Part shown: in pieces, positions 26,334 through 35,172 of the stretch
How positions within the stretch are numbered: position 1 is the stretch's first letter
How the letters are laid out: each line of letters begins with the position of its first letter
NCBI RefSeq assembly: GCF_022352215.1
Contig: NZ_JAKRWF010000003.1
Span: 1 to 64,000 of the forward strand
Length of the DNA: 64,000 nucleotides
Direction: 5' to 3'
From: Flavihumibacter cheonanensis
Lineage (GTDB): Bacteria > Bacteroidota > Bacteroidia > Chitinophagales > Chitinophagaceae
Translations under genes and position numbers: made by a program
Notes under the pieces: generated by a model
Told to the model about the DNA's origin: nothing
What the model saw: the letters and a program-made list of their open reading frames with translations, nothing else
Databases searched by the model: none

Positions 26334-26891
26334 TTATCCTTTCCATTCAGAAACAATATCAGAATTGACTTTATAAACTATTTTGAATTTATCATTAACC
26401 AATTCATTCCATTTATCAACACGCCTTTTAGTAAAATCAATATGAAACTGACCCTTTATTCCATGTTCTCCATTATTTAAATGGTGAAGCTTATTTGTTA
26501 GATTTTTTATATGTTTAATAGATAAATCTTTAGAAATAATTTCTCCTTTTTCCTTTACATATGTACGTATTGACTCATTAGGTAGATAATAGTCCATAAA
26601 TCCGTGTACAATATATCGTCGTTCTTTATTAATAGGACCAACCTCGCTCTTGATTCTTTCCCACTTGAGACTGAATTCCTTCATATGAATATCGATATAA
26701 TCATTGATGGTCTTCATTTTACTTTCAAACGTCATTCCCAAGTATTTTACAACATAATAATCTTTGTTATATAAATCAAATTCAGTTAAATCACATAAAT
26801 AATTTAGACCAAACTCAAATTCAGAAAATGCAATTACAAAAGCACCAATTGAAGCTTTAAATTCTTTATCATTATCAAAAATGTTCGCCAT
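26334..26891 (-). CDS. Small HEPN-like hypothetical protein
   Basis: 185 residues from ATG 26889-26891. It is mostly helical with a conserved-looking 'KSEVGPINKERRYIVHGFMD' stretch (about 79-98). R-R-Y-I-V-H fits the Rx4H motif that marks HEPN ribonucleases and is the only functional hint. The opening ('KASIGAFVIAFSEFEFGLNY') has the hydrophobic helix pattern common at the start of such folds. The gene is convergent with the BrxD-type operon and not obviously linked to it. HEPN assignment is provisional. Confidence 0.5.
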   Translation of the reverse strand: MANIFDNDKEFKASIGAFVIAFSEFEFGLNYLCDLTEFDLYNKDYYVVKYLGMTFESKMKTINDYIDIHMKEFSLKWERIKSEVGPINKERRYIVHGFMDYYLPNESIRTYVKEKGEIISKDLSIKHIKNLTNKLHHLNNGEHGIKGQFHIDFTKRRVDKWNELVNDKFKIVYKVNSDIVSEWKG

Positions 26892-27034
26892 GAATTATAA
26901 GTAATATATTATTTTTTTGTGGATCTTGACGTATACAACTATACCCAGGCACAGCAGATGTAGAGCAGGATCAATCATCACTTATTGTTCGAATCTCAAA
27001 CTGCCTTATAAGTCATTTAAATATTAGTCGTATT

Positions 27035-28069
27035 TTATTTTTGATTTACAAATCTTGTCATTTCGATTATTGAAGGAGTATTGTCAGTACTTTCTTTACC
27101 ACTTATAAACCCTGATTGACCAGATTCATAAATTGCTTTAGCGACTTCCATCATTAGAGCATTTCTCGTTGCAATGTCATTTGCGTCTAACGATTCAATA
27201 AATAATTTAAATGAGTTCAGCGTATTTTGTCTATGTCTATTAAGTGTGTGTAAGTGTTTTTGAATATTGTATTGTTTGAAAGCAAAGGATATTAAATAAA
27301 TAGAAAAGCTTATAATTAATATCCTTGTTATTAATTCTACAGTCACAATTGACGGCTTATTACTAAAATCTATTGGAAATATTCTATTTATATTTACAAC
27401 AAGTAGTCCAAAAGAGAAGATTTGAATTAATGAAATAAACAACCAAACTTCTGCATTTCCCAATCTAAACCGCAACGGTTTAAATCCGATAATAAAATTT
27501 GAATGTTTTAATGATTGCATTTGAAAAATTGTAGCATAATCTTGTACTGTCTCTGCGGAAGCTTTTGATTGCAGCAAACTTATTACTTCATTTGCCTTTT
27601 TATTAGCTGTTTCGGTTTCTTCTTTTAACTTATCAATTTCTGCCTTATCTTTTTGAAGGCCTAGCAAGCTGTGTATTTTCAAAGAGTTATAGACTTGCAG
27701 AAAGTTATTTATGTTTCTATTATTATCAAATCCTTGAAAAATATTCAGATACCAGTTTTGAATATTTGTTATAATACGATTTCTCAGCTGAAAATTCGAT
27801 GGATCATTATCTATATTATAGTTTTTAATTTCCGCAGCAAAAACATTAAACTCATTAATGTAAGTAAATATTAAATTCTTTAGACCGATTGGAATTGATT
27901 CATGACTTTCGGCTATAGAAATCATTTCATCCAACATACGTTTTGTGTCACTCAAAATATGCTCAACTTCTTGAAAACTTTTTACACCCAATTCTTGCCG
28001 TAAAAGATCTGTTACAGTATACGTTAGAAACTGAGTAACTGATACTGATTCTCGTATTGTTTTATCCAT
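27035..28069 (-). CDS. Two-helix membrane protein with coiled coil, unknown
   Basis: 344 residues from ATG 28067-28069. The N-terminal half is soluble and helical; a charged coiled coil spans about 145-185 ('DKAEIDKLKEETETANKKAN'). Two membrane helices follow ('WLFISLIQIFSFGLLVVNI' and 'ILIISFSIYLISFAFKQYN'). The C-terminal 80 residues are polar. No nuclease, NTPase or nucleotide-binding motif is seen. It sits between two orphan island genes, which suggests a membrane-acting effector in a defence setting; that is inference only. Confidence 0.6.
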   Translation of the reverse strand: MDKTIRESVSVTQFLTYTVTDLLRQELGVKSFQEVEHILSDTKRMLDEMISIAESHESIPIGLKNLIFTYINEFNVFAAEIKNYNIDNDPSNFQLRNRIITNIQNWYLNIFQGFDNNRNINNFLQVYNSLKIHSLLGLQKDKAEIDKLKEETETANKKANEVISLLQSKASAETVQDYATIFQMQSLKHSNFIIGFKPLRFRLGNAEVWLFISLIQIFSFGLLVVNINRIFPIDFSNKPSIVTVELITRILIISFSIYLISFAFKQYNIQKHLHTLNRHRQNTLNSFKLFIESLDANDIATRNALMMEVAKAIYESGQSGFISGKESTDNTPSIIEMTRFVNQK

Positions 28070-28297
28070 AGTTTTAGTTGAAAATATGAAATCAATCGGA
28101 CCGGCATGGCTGAAGGCGTTCTATTACCGCTTTGTCAGCTGATAACTGAAGACAAATTGAAATACAAAAGTTTAATAAATAAAATAAAGGCTAAATAACA
28201 CAACATCGTCTGGAATTAGTCGCATATTAGAATTACGAATGCCAAAGTTTCTTCGGTCCTGCCAAGCTTTAAGCAATGCTATGTAATATGAATTATT

Positions 28298-28843
28298 TTA
28301 GTCGTCAGCGATTCCTAAAAAGGATTCCAATATTTCCTTAATCTCTTTTATAGCCTCAACACCCGGAATAACTTTAGTCAAACTTCCCAAAATAGAATTT
28401 AAATATTCAAGAAACCGACGCAGGACTCTAACTATCGGATTGTTGGAAAAATCAATTATTGAGTCTACAGCATCACCAACCCTACGTCTAACACGTCGCC
28501 AGTGAAAATTTAACGTCGCTGCTTTTAGTCGTAGAGACCTATTAGTAAAACCTACTTGGGATAGCCTTGATTCGAAGCGACGTCGATAACCATCCAAATA
28601 AAGTTGTTTTCTTATGGTTTCTAAGTTCTGAATTAATATTCGACTTGCTTCCTCTAAAGCAGCTAAAAAGCTTTCCACAGAAATGCTTTCTGATTCTGAA
28701 ATCTTTAATTGCAAAAGGAAATTAGAATTACTCTTGTTTGTAATTATTCGAAATTTCAAAGGCAACTCAGATAAAAAAAGGAGTACGTTTTCAGTGTCTG
28801 ACGATTCTTCACGAATGTCAAACCATGTTTCGAAAATTTCCAT
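28298..28843 (-). CDS. Hypothetical protein with arginine-rich central region
   Basis: 181 residues from ATG 28841-28843. The N-terminal region is acidic ('MEIFETWFDIREESSDTENV'); the centre is strongly basic ('RRRFESRLSQVGFTNRSLRL' and 'HWRRVRRRVGDAVDSIIDFS'), followed by a hydrophobic helical C-terminus ('LTKVIPGVEAIKEIKEILES'). It is probably nucleic-acid- or membrane-associated, but no family is recognised. An AACGTT-containing motif (28870-28888) lies about 27 bases before its start, similar to those before the dGTPase and HEPN genes. Confidence 0.55.
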   Translation of the reverse strand: MEIFETWFDIREESSDTENVLLFLSELPLKFRIITNKSNSNFLLQLKISESESISVESFLAALEEASRILIQNLETIRKQLYLDGYRRRFESRLSQVGFTNRSLRLKAATLNFHWRRVRRRVGDAVDSIIDFSNNPIVRVLRRFLEYLNSILGSLTKVIPGVEAIKEIKEILESFLGIADD

Positions 28844-28869
28844 TTTTTTTAATTTAAGCTATTGTGTAT

Positions 28870-28888
28870 AACGTTAGATGCTTGCCGC
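28870..28888 (-). repeat. Island leader motif before the 28298-28843 gene
   Basis: The plus strand reads AACGTT, five bases, then CTTGCCGC, resembling AACGTT-N5-ATTGGCGA at 33412-33430 and 34982-35000. All three lie within 27-45 bases of the start codon of a minus-strand gene. It belongs to the AT-poor intergenic element that separates this gene from the broken DUF4145 gene. Confidence 0.35.
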
Positions 28889-29067
28889 AGGGATGGTATT
28901 GTTGATTTATACAAGCCCTGCAACTGAAGCCGATTGAAAAACTGAAGTAGATGCTAATAACTAAATGCCAAATAGAATTTGGTCAGCACGATATTAGCTG
29001 ATAGTAGTATAACTGCCGATAGTTATTCCGTCCGCCAGACTAACGGCAAACTTTTGGTTGAATAAAC

Positions 29068-29711
29068 TCATTTTTTGTCTCTCTGTTTAATTCCGTCAAG
29101 TTTTCCTTGCGGCAAGGAAGCATAAATTTCATCAATCTCTTTTGGTTCTGTAATAAGCTTCGTTGCAATAAAGTTTACGAGTTTAAATAACTTATTCGCA
29201 ATATCTCTATTGTCGTTTAGGTTAAGTTCTCCAGGATGAACGGCTTCATTACCTATAACCCGAACACTGCTAGCGCTTCTTGGACTTTGCTTGGAAGCCC
29301 TTTTGCTACCAAGTTCTTAATGTCTGTATTTATATCTTTTCCAGGCTCACCAAGCACTTTACACAGTTTCTGAATTGCCAAGCGTAATAATGCTGCAGCA
29401 CTTCTTGGCGAAGTACCCAATACTAGAGCAGCTTCCTCATAGTCGTTGATTATATCTTCTGGAAGATCTTTATTTGGCGGTTCAACAATGGATGTTTGAG
29501 GATAAATTATTAGTTCGCCATGCCAAATTGTACTTTTTCCACAACGCTCACAATATGATACACGAAATCGCCTATCCTCATGCTGGTATCCGTAACCGTT
29601 TGCCTCTTGAGAAGATCTTAAAAAATACCATGCCTGATGTGAGTAAACATGGCAATGTGCGCAATTGAATGCTTTTAAATTTAATTCTGGAGAAATGTAT
29701 TGTCCTTTCAT
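29068..29711 (-). pseudogene. DUF4145-type protein broken by a frameshift
   Basis: From ATG 29709-29711 the frame runs 152 residues and stops at 29253 after 'QEALAVFG'. The neighbouring frame continues with 'VRVIGNEAVHPGELNLND' and runs on as a plausible 60-residue C-terminus to a TGA at 29068-29070. Known DUF4145 proteins read '...ALDVVRVIGN.AVHPG...', so one base appears to be missing near 29256-29266. Intact features are two zinc-knuckle CxxC pairs ('CAHCH', 'CERCGK') and 'LGTSPRSAAALLRLAIQKLC', the DUF4145 core. DUF4145 domains often accompany restriction or other defence enzymes. Mutation, sequencing error or programmed shifting cannot be told apart here. Confidence 0.8.
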
Positions 29712-31121
29712 ATACGTTTCAAAAACAATTCATAAAATATTGAAAAACTTTAATTTCCAGAGCCATTACTAACATCCAGCCCGGCTCTGTCGATTATTTA
29801 TATTCAAAAGTTCATATTTATAATCAAAAGATTAATTAAAAACGTAACATGCCTGCACTGATGCTCACCATTGATCTACAGCTGAAGTTTCATTATCCCT
29901 CTCCGATAATATAAAGCCTTATGCTGTATAAAGTTGGCGTTTAGAGCGGTAGTAGTTTATTTTGCAAGTAGGATTTTGCCGGAGGCGATTAAGCAGTTGG
30001 CACTATATCAACCGTCAGCTGTATACGGTTTGTTGTTTTCTACTGCCTGGTATACGATTCAATCCCAAGAATTGGATCCCAACACCTGGGTGCCCAAACC
30101 GGCATGATCAACATTTTGCATACCTGGGTACAAACTTAGACCTAGCATCCGCACTTGCATTGTATTATTCCGGGTTGTGGAATCAGATCCGTTGGTCTAT
30201 GGAAGAGCACACGGTGAAAATTTTAGTTTCTCTATCAGGTTAAAGCAGTAAGAGCCCTATTCTAGCCAGGTATGTGGCACCGCTGCGCATAGCGTTTCTT
30301 GAACAAGCGTCAGAATTGTTCAACCAGCTTTTTGCAACCCTTTTGTAGTGTACGCCAAACGTCCATTTGATGGTCCAGACCAGGTTATTGAATACCTAGG
30401 GTGCAATACATACATGATTGCGATCAGCAATCATGGCATCTATGACCAAACTGTTCAGTATACCTATATGGATTACCGACAGTTGGGTACTAAAAAAGAA
30501 ATGGCATTCTCTGCAGTAAAATTTATCAGACGTATTACGCTGCATATCCTGCCTAAAGGATTTGTGTGGATCCAGTATTATGGTATGTTGAGTAATGTGG
30601 TAATGCAAACAACACTTTTAACGATCCGGGAACAATTAACACCGAAAATAAAAGCATTAAAAAAGAGGAACCTACTGCAGTACTACCCCCCCTTTGAGGT
30701 GATTTGTCCCTGTTGCAAAAAAGACAAATACAACATGTGATGCATTATGATCAACGGGGACCACCTATTAAATAGTGAAACAAGTAACATCAAGTGTAAA
30801 GTCAACCTTTTTAAAGCGAATTGCTGAACAGGCCTAGGAAAATCATACCCGTTATTTGTGAAAAACAGTACTAATTGGCAGGAGAATAAAGTGAAAATGC
30901 TGATCCGAACTAAAAAGATGTTTCCTTAATAAGGAGGTTAATACATTGAACATTACCAGATCAGAAAAGTCCTCCTGATTTCTTCTCTTAAACAAGTAAC
31001 ATCTACTATTCAAATACCATAAGTAATAGTCGGGCAACCGAGATTCTGTGCATCAGCTGCTTCATCATTGGTGCTTCGTACCATACGAAGTTATGTTGTT
31101 GGCGGAAGGACTTTACTGTGT
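29712..31121. other. Insertion scar region with an IS91 relic and otherwise no gene
   Basis: About 1.4 kb between the broken DUF4145 gene and the nucleotidyltransferase. The plus strand contains the decayed IS91 transposase (29950-30740); the rest has only short unsupported frames. Near 31074-31090 a 7-bp palindrome (CTTCGTA...TACGAAG) occurs. I see no terminal inverted repeats, consistent with IS91-type elements that lack them. Confidence 0.6.
29950..30740 (+). pseudogene. Decayed IS91-family transposase
   Basis: Conceptual translation across frames gives an ordered match to IS91 transposases: 'ILPEAIKQLALYQPSAVYGL' and 'LFSTAWYTIQS' (29974-30075), a frame change near 30100, then 'GMINILHTWVQT', a stop, 'T', a second stop and 'HPHLHCIIPG' (HUH histidine motif, near 30146-30175). 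The distal part is open at 30348-30740 ('VYAKRPFDGPDQVIEYLG', 'KFIRRITLHILPKGFVWIQY', 'VICPCCKK'). The N-terminal zinc region is missing. So the gene has lost its 5' end, has at least two in-frame stops and one frameshift, and is non-functional. Confidence 0.85.
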
Positions 31122-31823
31122 CTACATCTCGGCGATTTCCTTTTGAATTTCAGTCTTCGAATAAATTATTTCTCCAAAATGTTTTAGTTGAACATTTTCA
31201 TAATCTGACGAATATTTTTTATTCAACTTCTGTAAATACTCCTTTAGTTTGTCAGTAAAGTCAAGTTTTAATTTGTCTTGGTAATAAAAACTGTTTACAA
31301 CGCATAAAGCGTAGTTAGCATTTGGTTCAAATACGTAGTCAATTTTTTTGTCCCTAAGGAATCGTAAAAAATATTTGGTATAAATAAAACTATTCTCTTC
31401 GAAAGAATAGAGGATAGAAGAGAAGTTAAAAAAAGCTGTATTTGGAATATATTTTTCCAATTCAAACTCTATAACCTTTTGAGAATTATGTAATGCCCAG
31501 GTATCTTGCAAATACCAAAGGTCTACTGTAGTGTCATTGATAAATATCTTATATCCGCCGTAGCTATTTTTTCTATGTTTAAATTTACTTACAAATCCAC
31601 TAATATCTTTTGAGCTGTCAATCATAATGTCAACATCTCTTACTTCTTTAACTCCAAGAAAATAGTTTCTGATAATTCCACTGAATAAGTACAGACTATC
31701 AAGTTTACTTAAATCAATAAGAAAGGAAAAAACTTCTTTATCCAAAAGTTCTTTCAAATATGGAATAAAATCTTTTTCCTTTTCTTTGATTAGTTGTTCT
31801 ATATCAGATAATTTTTTGGCCAC
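31122..31823 (-). CDS. Nucleotidyltransferase-fold protein paired with the dGTPase
   Basis: 233 residues from a GTG at 31821-31823. Residues about 43-75 read 'YLFSGIIRNYFLGVKEVRDV' and 'DIMIDSS', matching the G-S/G-x(n)-R...DxD head of poly(A)-polymerase or tRNA-nucleotidyltransferase-type folds; a later 'TVDLWYL' supplies the third Asp typical of the superfamily. It overlaps the dGTPase gene by 20 bases and follows it on the same strand, so both should be made together. It is too short for a CCA-adding enzyme and lacks an RNA-binding tail. A cytoplasmic regulator, nucleic-acid modifier or effector is possible; I do not assign a substrate. Confidence 0.68.
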   Translation of the reverse strand: MAKKLSDIEQLIKEKEKDFIPYLKELLDKEVFSFLIDLSKLDSLYLFSGIIRNYFLGVKEVRDVDIMIDSSKDISGFVSKFKHRKNSYGGYKIFINDTTVDLWYLQDTWALHNSQKVIEFELEKYIPNTAFFNFSSILYSFEENSFIYTKYFLRFLRDKKIDYVFEPNANYALCVVNSFYYQDKLKLDFTDKLKEYLQKLNKKYSSDYENVQLKHFGEIIYSKTEIQKEIAEM

Positions 31824-33369
31824 TTAGTTTTTGATATTGAGATAAAGCAAATTGGTCTGTCATTCCTGAAATATAGTCTACGATTACCCTAAGTTTATAA
31901 TAATTATTCAAATCATCTAATGTCGGATTTACGATAGTATAAACCTTATTTTCAGCTCCTCGAAGTTCGTTCAAAATAGCTTTGCTTTCTTCCTTTGTTT
32001 TGGAATTTTTCAATTTTTCCTCTAAATTATTTAATTCTTTGAGAGAAGTTTCAAGGAAGGTGCATTTTTTTGTGATTTTGTACTTTGTTGCAGAATCGGT
32101 TTCTTTACTTGCTTTTTCTTTTAATTGTGAAACTCTATTTAAAAAGATAGACTGTTTGTTTTCTTCAATAGAAACTCGGATTATACTATCAGAAATTAAA
32201 CCAGCAGCCCTTTTTCTGTAGGCTTCCTCTTTATGAAACACAAAACCAATATAAATATCCAATAACCCACTTATCACAGAATGCCCGGTTAACTCAAGCG
32301 AAGTAATATCTCTACTTGGAAAAATTTTGCTGTAGCAAAATTTTTGTAACTTTTCCGCCAAACCTTTGTCGTCATGGAATATTAATTCCTTGTTATACTT
32401 GCCGTTTAAAATAAAATGATAATTTTCTAGAAAGTTTTTTGCAGCTAAATCTACAAGATACTGTATTAAGAATATTCTGAATTTTACCATTCTTGTAATT
32501 TCCTCGCCAACTCCTGTATTACTGCTTTTAATCTTTTCAGCTTCTTCTGTTATGCCGTCAACACTGCTAAGTTCTTTAACAATAAAATCGAAGTCGTACC
32601 ACCCTTTATTAAAGCCATCTTCAATATCCATGACTAAATAGCAAATTGAATCAGCGGCCTCCATTAAAAAACAAAGTGGATGTCTTACAATTTCACCGTC
32701 TATCTCTAATCCGCATTCCTCTGCAATTTTTTTTAGATATTCAATTTCTGATTGGAATACCCCTCTTTTCTTTTTATGTATTTTTGATTTTACTTTAGTT
32801 CCGTAGTTTGGATATTTCAAATATGAACCAAGTGTTGCAGCCGTCAAGTTTAACCCGTATTTATCATTTAATATTTGAAGTTTTGTAACAACTCTAAAGC
32901 CCTGTGCATTGCCATCAAAAAAGGTAAAATCTTGCTTTTCTTCATCTGTACGGATAAGTGATGGATTATTTTCGAAAAAGTTAACAAAGTAATTCTGAAA
33001 TACAGTTTCCCCGAAATGCCCAAAGGGTGGGTTTCCAATATCGTGGATTAAGCATGAATTTTTGAGTATTATCGGAATCTCTCTATACAAGTAAGTTTTG
33101 GTCTTACCAATTTTTTTGACAAATTCTTCGTCCTCACATATTTTAATTCCTAAAGAATGTCCAATTGCCATTACTTCCATTGAATGAGTAAGTCTTGAGT
33201 GTATATTATCGTCTGCTGTCAAAGGAAATACTTGAGTTTTGTCATGCATTCTCCTTATTGCAGGACTGAATATAATTCGACCAAAATCGCTCTCGAAATC
33301 ATTCCTTGTGTCTGTTCCTCTATTTGATTCTCTTAGTCGAAAATTGCTAAGTAATTTTTCCCAATTCAT
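31804..33369 (-). CDS. dGTPase-like HD-domain triphosphohydrolase
   Basis: 521 residues from ATG 33367-33369. The signature order fits deoxyguanosinetriphosphate triphosphohydrolases: 'SPAIRRMHDKTQVFPL' (about 35-50), 'HSRLTHSMEVMAIGHSLG' (about 57-74) and 'CLIHDIGNPPFGHFGETV' (about 110-127), which supply the HD metal ligands. Dgt enzymes hydrolyse dGTP to deoxyguanosine and tripolyphosphate; phage-defence dGTPases deplete dNTPs during infection. The coupled nucleotidyltransferase downstream and the defence-type neighbours favour a defence role over a housekeeping one. A family-typical length makes truncation unlikely. An AACGTT motif lies about 43 bases before the start. Confidence 0.87.
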   Translation of the reverse strand: MNWEKLLSNFRLRESNRGTDTRNDFESDFGRIIFSPAIRRMHDKTQVFPLTADDNIHSRLTHSMEVMAIGHSLGIKICEDEEFVKKIGKTKTYLYREIPIILKNSCLIHDIGNPPFGHFGETVFQNYFVNFFENNPSLIRTDEEKQDFTFFDGNAQGFRVVTKLQILNDKYGLNLTAATLGSYLKYPNYGTKVKSKIHKKKRGVFQSEIEYLKKIAEECGLEIDGEIVRHPLCFLMEAADSICYLVMDIEDGFNKGWYDFDFIVKELSSVDGITEEAEKIKSSNTGVGEEITRMVKFRIFLIQYLVDLAAKNFLENYHFILNGKYNKELIFHDDKGLAEKLQKFCYSKIFPSRDITSLELTGHSVISGLLDIYIGFVFHKEEAYRKRAAGLISDSIIRVSIEENKQSIFLNRVSQLKEKASKETDSATKYKITKKCTFLETSLKELNNLEEKLKNSKTKEESKAILNELRGAENKVYTIVNPTLDDLNNYYKLRVIVDYISGMTDQFALSQYQKLSGQKII

Positions 33370-33411
33370 GGATTTTGGTTTAATTTATGATATCATTTTA
33401 TGCTTATCGCC

Positions 33412-33430
33412 AACGTTCATGTATTGGCGA
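33412..33430 (-). repeat. Island leader motif before the dGTPase-like gene
   Basis: The plus strand reads AACGTT, five bases, ATTGGCGA. The same 19-base layout occurs at 34982-35000, 37 bases before the HEPN gene; here it is 43 bases before the dGTPase start. Nearby GC-rich copies of GCGGGACGTT(A/G)G flank the gap between the dGTPase and HEPN genes on the minus strand. Probably part of a recombination or promoter-proximal element. Confidence 0.45.
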
Positions 33431-33583
33431 AGGCAGGGTCATAACTAACGTCCCGCTCGGTCAAGCAATTTATTTATTTACAAATTTTCAATTATAATTC
33501 TAATAACCTAATAGAAATCGCAACAAGTTTGATCCACTGCCCATCATTCATCTTTTGTTGAAGCACCAACGTCCCGCCCTCCT

Positions 33584-34945
33584 TCAGCCAATATTTCTGT
33601 TGGAAGTAGTGCTGTCTTCTTGAGGAATTTGCTCTTCTAATTCTTTTTCATATTCTAACTTTTCCTGGTCAGACTTTTTTGCCTTCGAAAAAAGTTCTTC
33701 GATTAGCTTTTTGGGCGTTTCAATTGGCTTGTATTCTTCGCCGAAAACATCTTGATAGCACTGGGGAAATTCTTGTGTTTTTCTAAACCCTTCAAATAAT
33801 GGCCATATTTTATAGCTAACCTTATTTATCTCTCCGTCATCTCCTATTTTTATCATAAGTCTACGAACTTCATCAAAATTGTCAAGCAATGCCTCTTTAG
33901 CAATTTTAAACTTATCACTGCATGCGCTCCAATCTTTAGAACAAACTATATCTCTACACTTTTCTTCTTGTCCTCCAAGTTTGAGAGAAAGTGCTTTGTT
34001 AACGATAAAAACATTTTTCGTCTCTTCGTTGTGGTGCTTTTTGAGAACGTTCGTCGCGAAGTCAAGAAGAATATCTGCCAAATCAAAATGTCTGTTTTTG
34101 AGTAATTCAAAACATATGTCATTTAAGCTTTCGTCAGCTTTTTCTAAATCATTAGTTAATAATTTTCTCCAAATAACTTGAGTAAGCTTGACAGAAATTT
34201 CATATAGGCTCTTATAAGCCAAATCAAAATACTCTGGTGAGACATCAAGTTTTTCACCAACTTGAATTTGCTTCTCAAATTTAACTTTTGCACCTCTGCA
34301 ATTACTTAAGTATTGACTTGAAACAACGCCGTCACAATGAACAAATAGGTTTCTCCTTTCAGTTATTTCAACAAACTTTTCCCACACTGAAAGGTCTTTT
34401 CTCAATGTAATTCCAAGCTTATTTTCAAGCCAGTTAAAATGTTCGGAATGACTCTCTCGTAAAATAGCTTCAACTTCCTTTTCTATAATGTACTCTTTAG
34501 CTTCCTCGATGCTTTTAAGTTCGATTAATCTTTGGAAAGTCAGATTTTTCTCGCTTGCATTTAGTATCTCGGGCTTCGCGTTGAAGATTTCCCGAATTAA
34601 CCTACCAAGGAAAGAGTCAAACTCACTTATGAGTGTTACGAAAAGACTTTTTGGAATAATTTCAAGCGCATTAGAAGCAATGGAAGCGTTTTTTTCGAAA
34701 ATACTGAAATTGTGACTGTCTTCAGGAGAAAATGTTAGCTTTTCTTCTCCATCATCAGAATTTTCGGGGATACCATTTTTGTCAATAAAGTCGGCAAACT
34801 TTTTATGAGACTCGCTATTGTTAAATGACATCAATATCATAACTAATGGCATTGTCTCCTTTAAGCTTTCAATCTTCGCAATGAAGTCTTTAATGATAGA
34901 ATCAAACTTATACTTAATAGTTGGCACTTCTGAACTTTCTTTCAT
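33584..34945 (-). CDS. HEPN-domain protein, probable RNase-type effector
   Basis: 453 residues from ATG 34943-34945. A helical region ends in 'EITERRNLFVHCDGVVSSQY' (about 191-210), where R-N-L-F-V-H is the Rx4H motif of HEPN RNases and the 'RRNLFVH.dGvVs' context is characteristic of one HEPN group. The C-terminal 230 residues have TPR-like helical repeats ('ALSLKLGGQEEKCRDIV', 'WPLFEGFRKTQEFPQCYQDV') and end in an acidic tail. No antitoxin or nucleotidyltransferase is adjacent. The stand-alone position between TIR and dGTPase genes indicates an abortive-infection type role, which is inference. Confidence 0.72.
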   Translation of the reverse strand: MKESSEVPTIKYKFDSIIKDFIAKIESLKETMPLVMILMSFNNSESHKKFADFIDKNGIPENSDDGEEKLTFSPEDSHNFSIFEKNASIASNALEIIPKSLFVTLISEFDSFLGRLIREIFNAKPEILNASEKNLTFQRLIELKSIEEAKEYIIEKEVEAILRESHSEHFNWLENKLGITLRKDLSVWEKFVEITERRNLFVHCDGVVSSQYLSNCRGAKVKFEKQIQVGEKLDVSPEYFDLAYKSLYEISVKLTQVIWRKLLTNDLEKADESLNDICFELLKNRHFDLADILLDFATNVLKKHHNEETKNVFIVNKALSLKLGGQEEKCRDIVCSKDWSACSDKFKIAKEALLDNFDEVRRLMIKIGDDGEINKVSYKIWPLFEGFRKTQEFPQCYQDVFGEEYKPIETPKKLIEELFSKAKKSDQEKLEYEKELEEQIPQEDSTTSNRNIG

Positions 34946-34981
34946 GACGTTCTGGATGTATTGGTGAGTTGCATTACTAGT

Positions 34982-35000
34982 AACGTTAAAGCATTGGCGA
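34982..35000 (-). repeat. Island leader motif before the HEPN gene
   Basis: The plus strand reads AACGTT, five bases, ATTGGCGA, identical in layout to 33412-33430. It lies at one end of the intergenic element that runs to GTTAGGCGC at 35160-35168, the first GTTRRRY-type sequence past the TIR gene. Confidence 0.45.
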
Positions 35001-35172
35001 TTTGGCGGTATTCTGTGTTATGTCTGCCCGGTGCCGCTGCAGATTAAAGATACAAAAGCTCATTAATTATTCTGTTGCCTCGCGTTATTCGTCTGAAGAA
35101 ACCGAAGCTGAATAGCGAACAAAAGTTGAGAATATTTTCGTCGCCCGCCATATTACCTGTTAGGCGCTGTTG

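Noticed and set aside
30852-31037. Open frame of 61 residues (minus)
   Set aside because: Lies in the insertion scar, no motif, no homology signal by eye.
31074-31095. loxP-like half-site (ATACGAAGTTAT)
   Set aside because: Only one 12-base arm matches and the other side is unlike a loxP arm; the surrounding spacer does not fit. Treated as chance.
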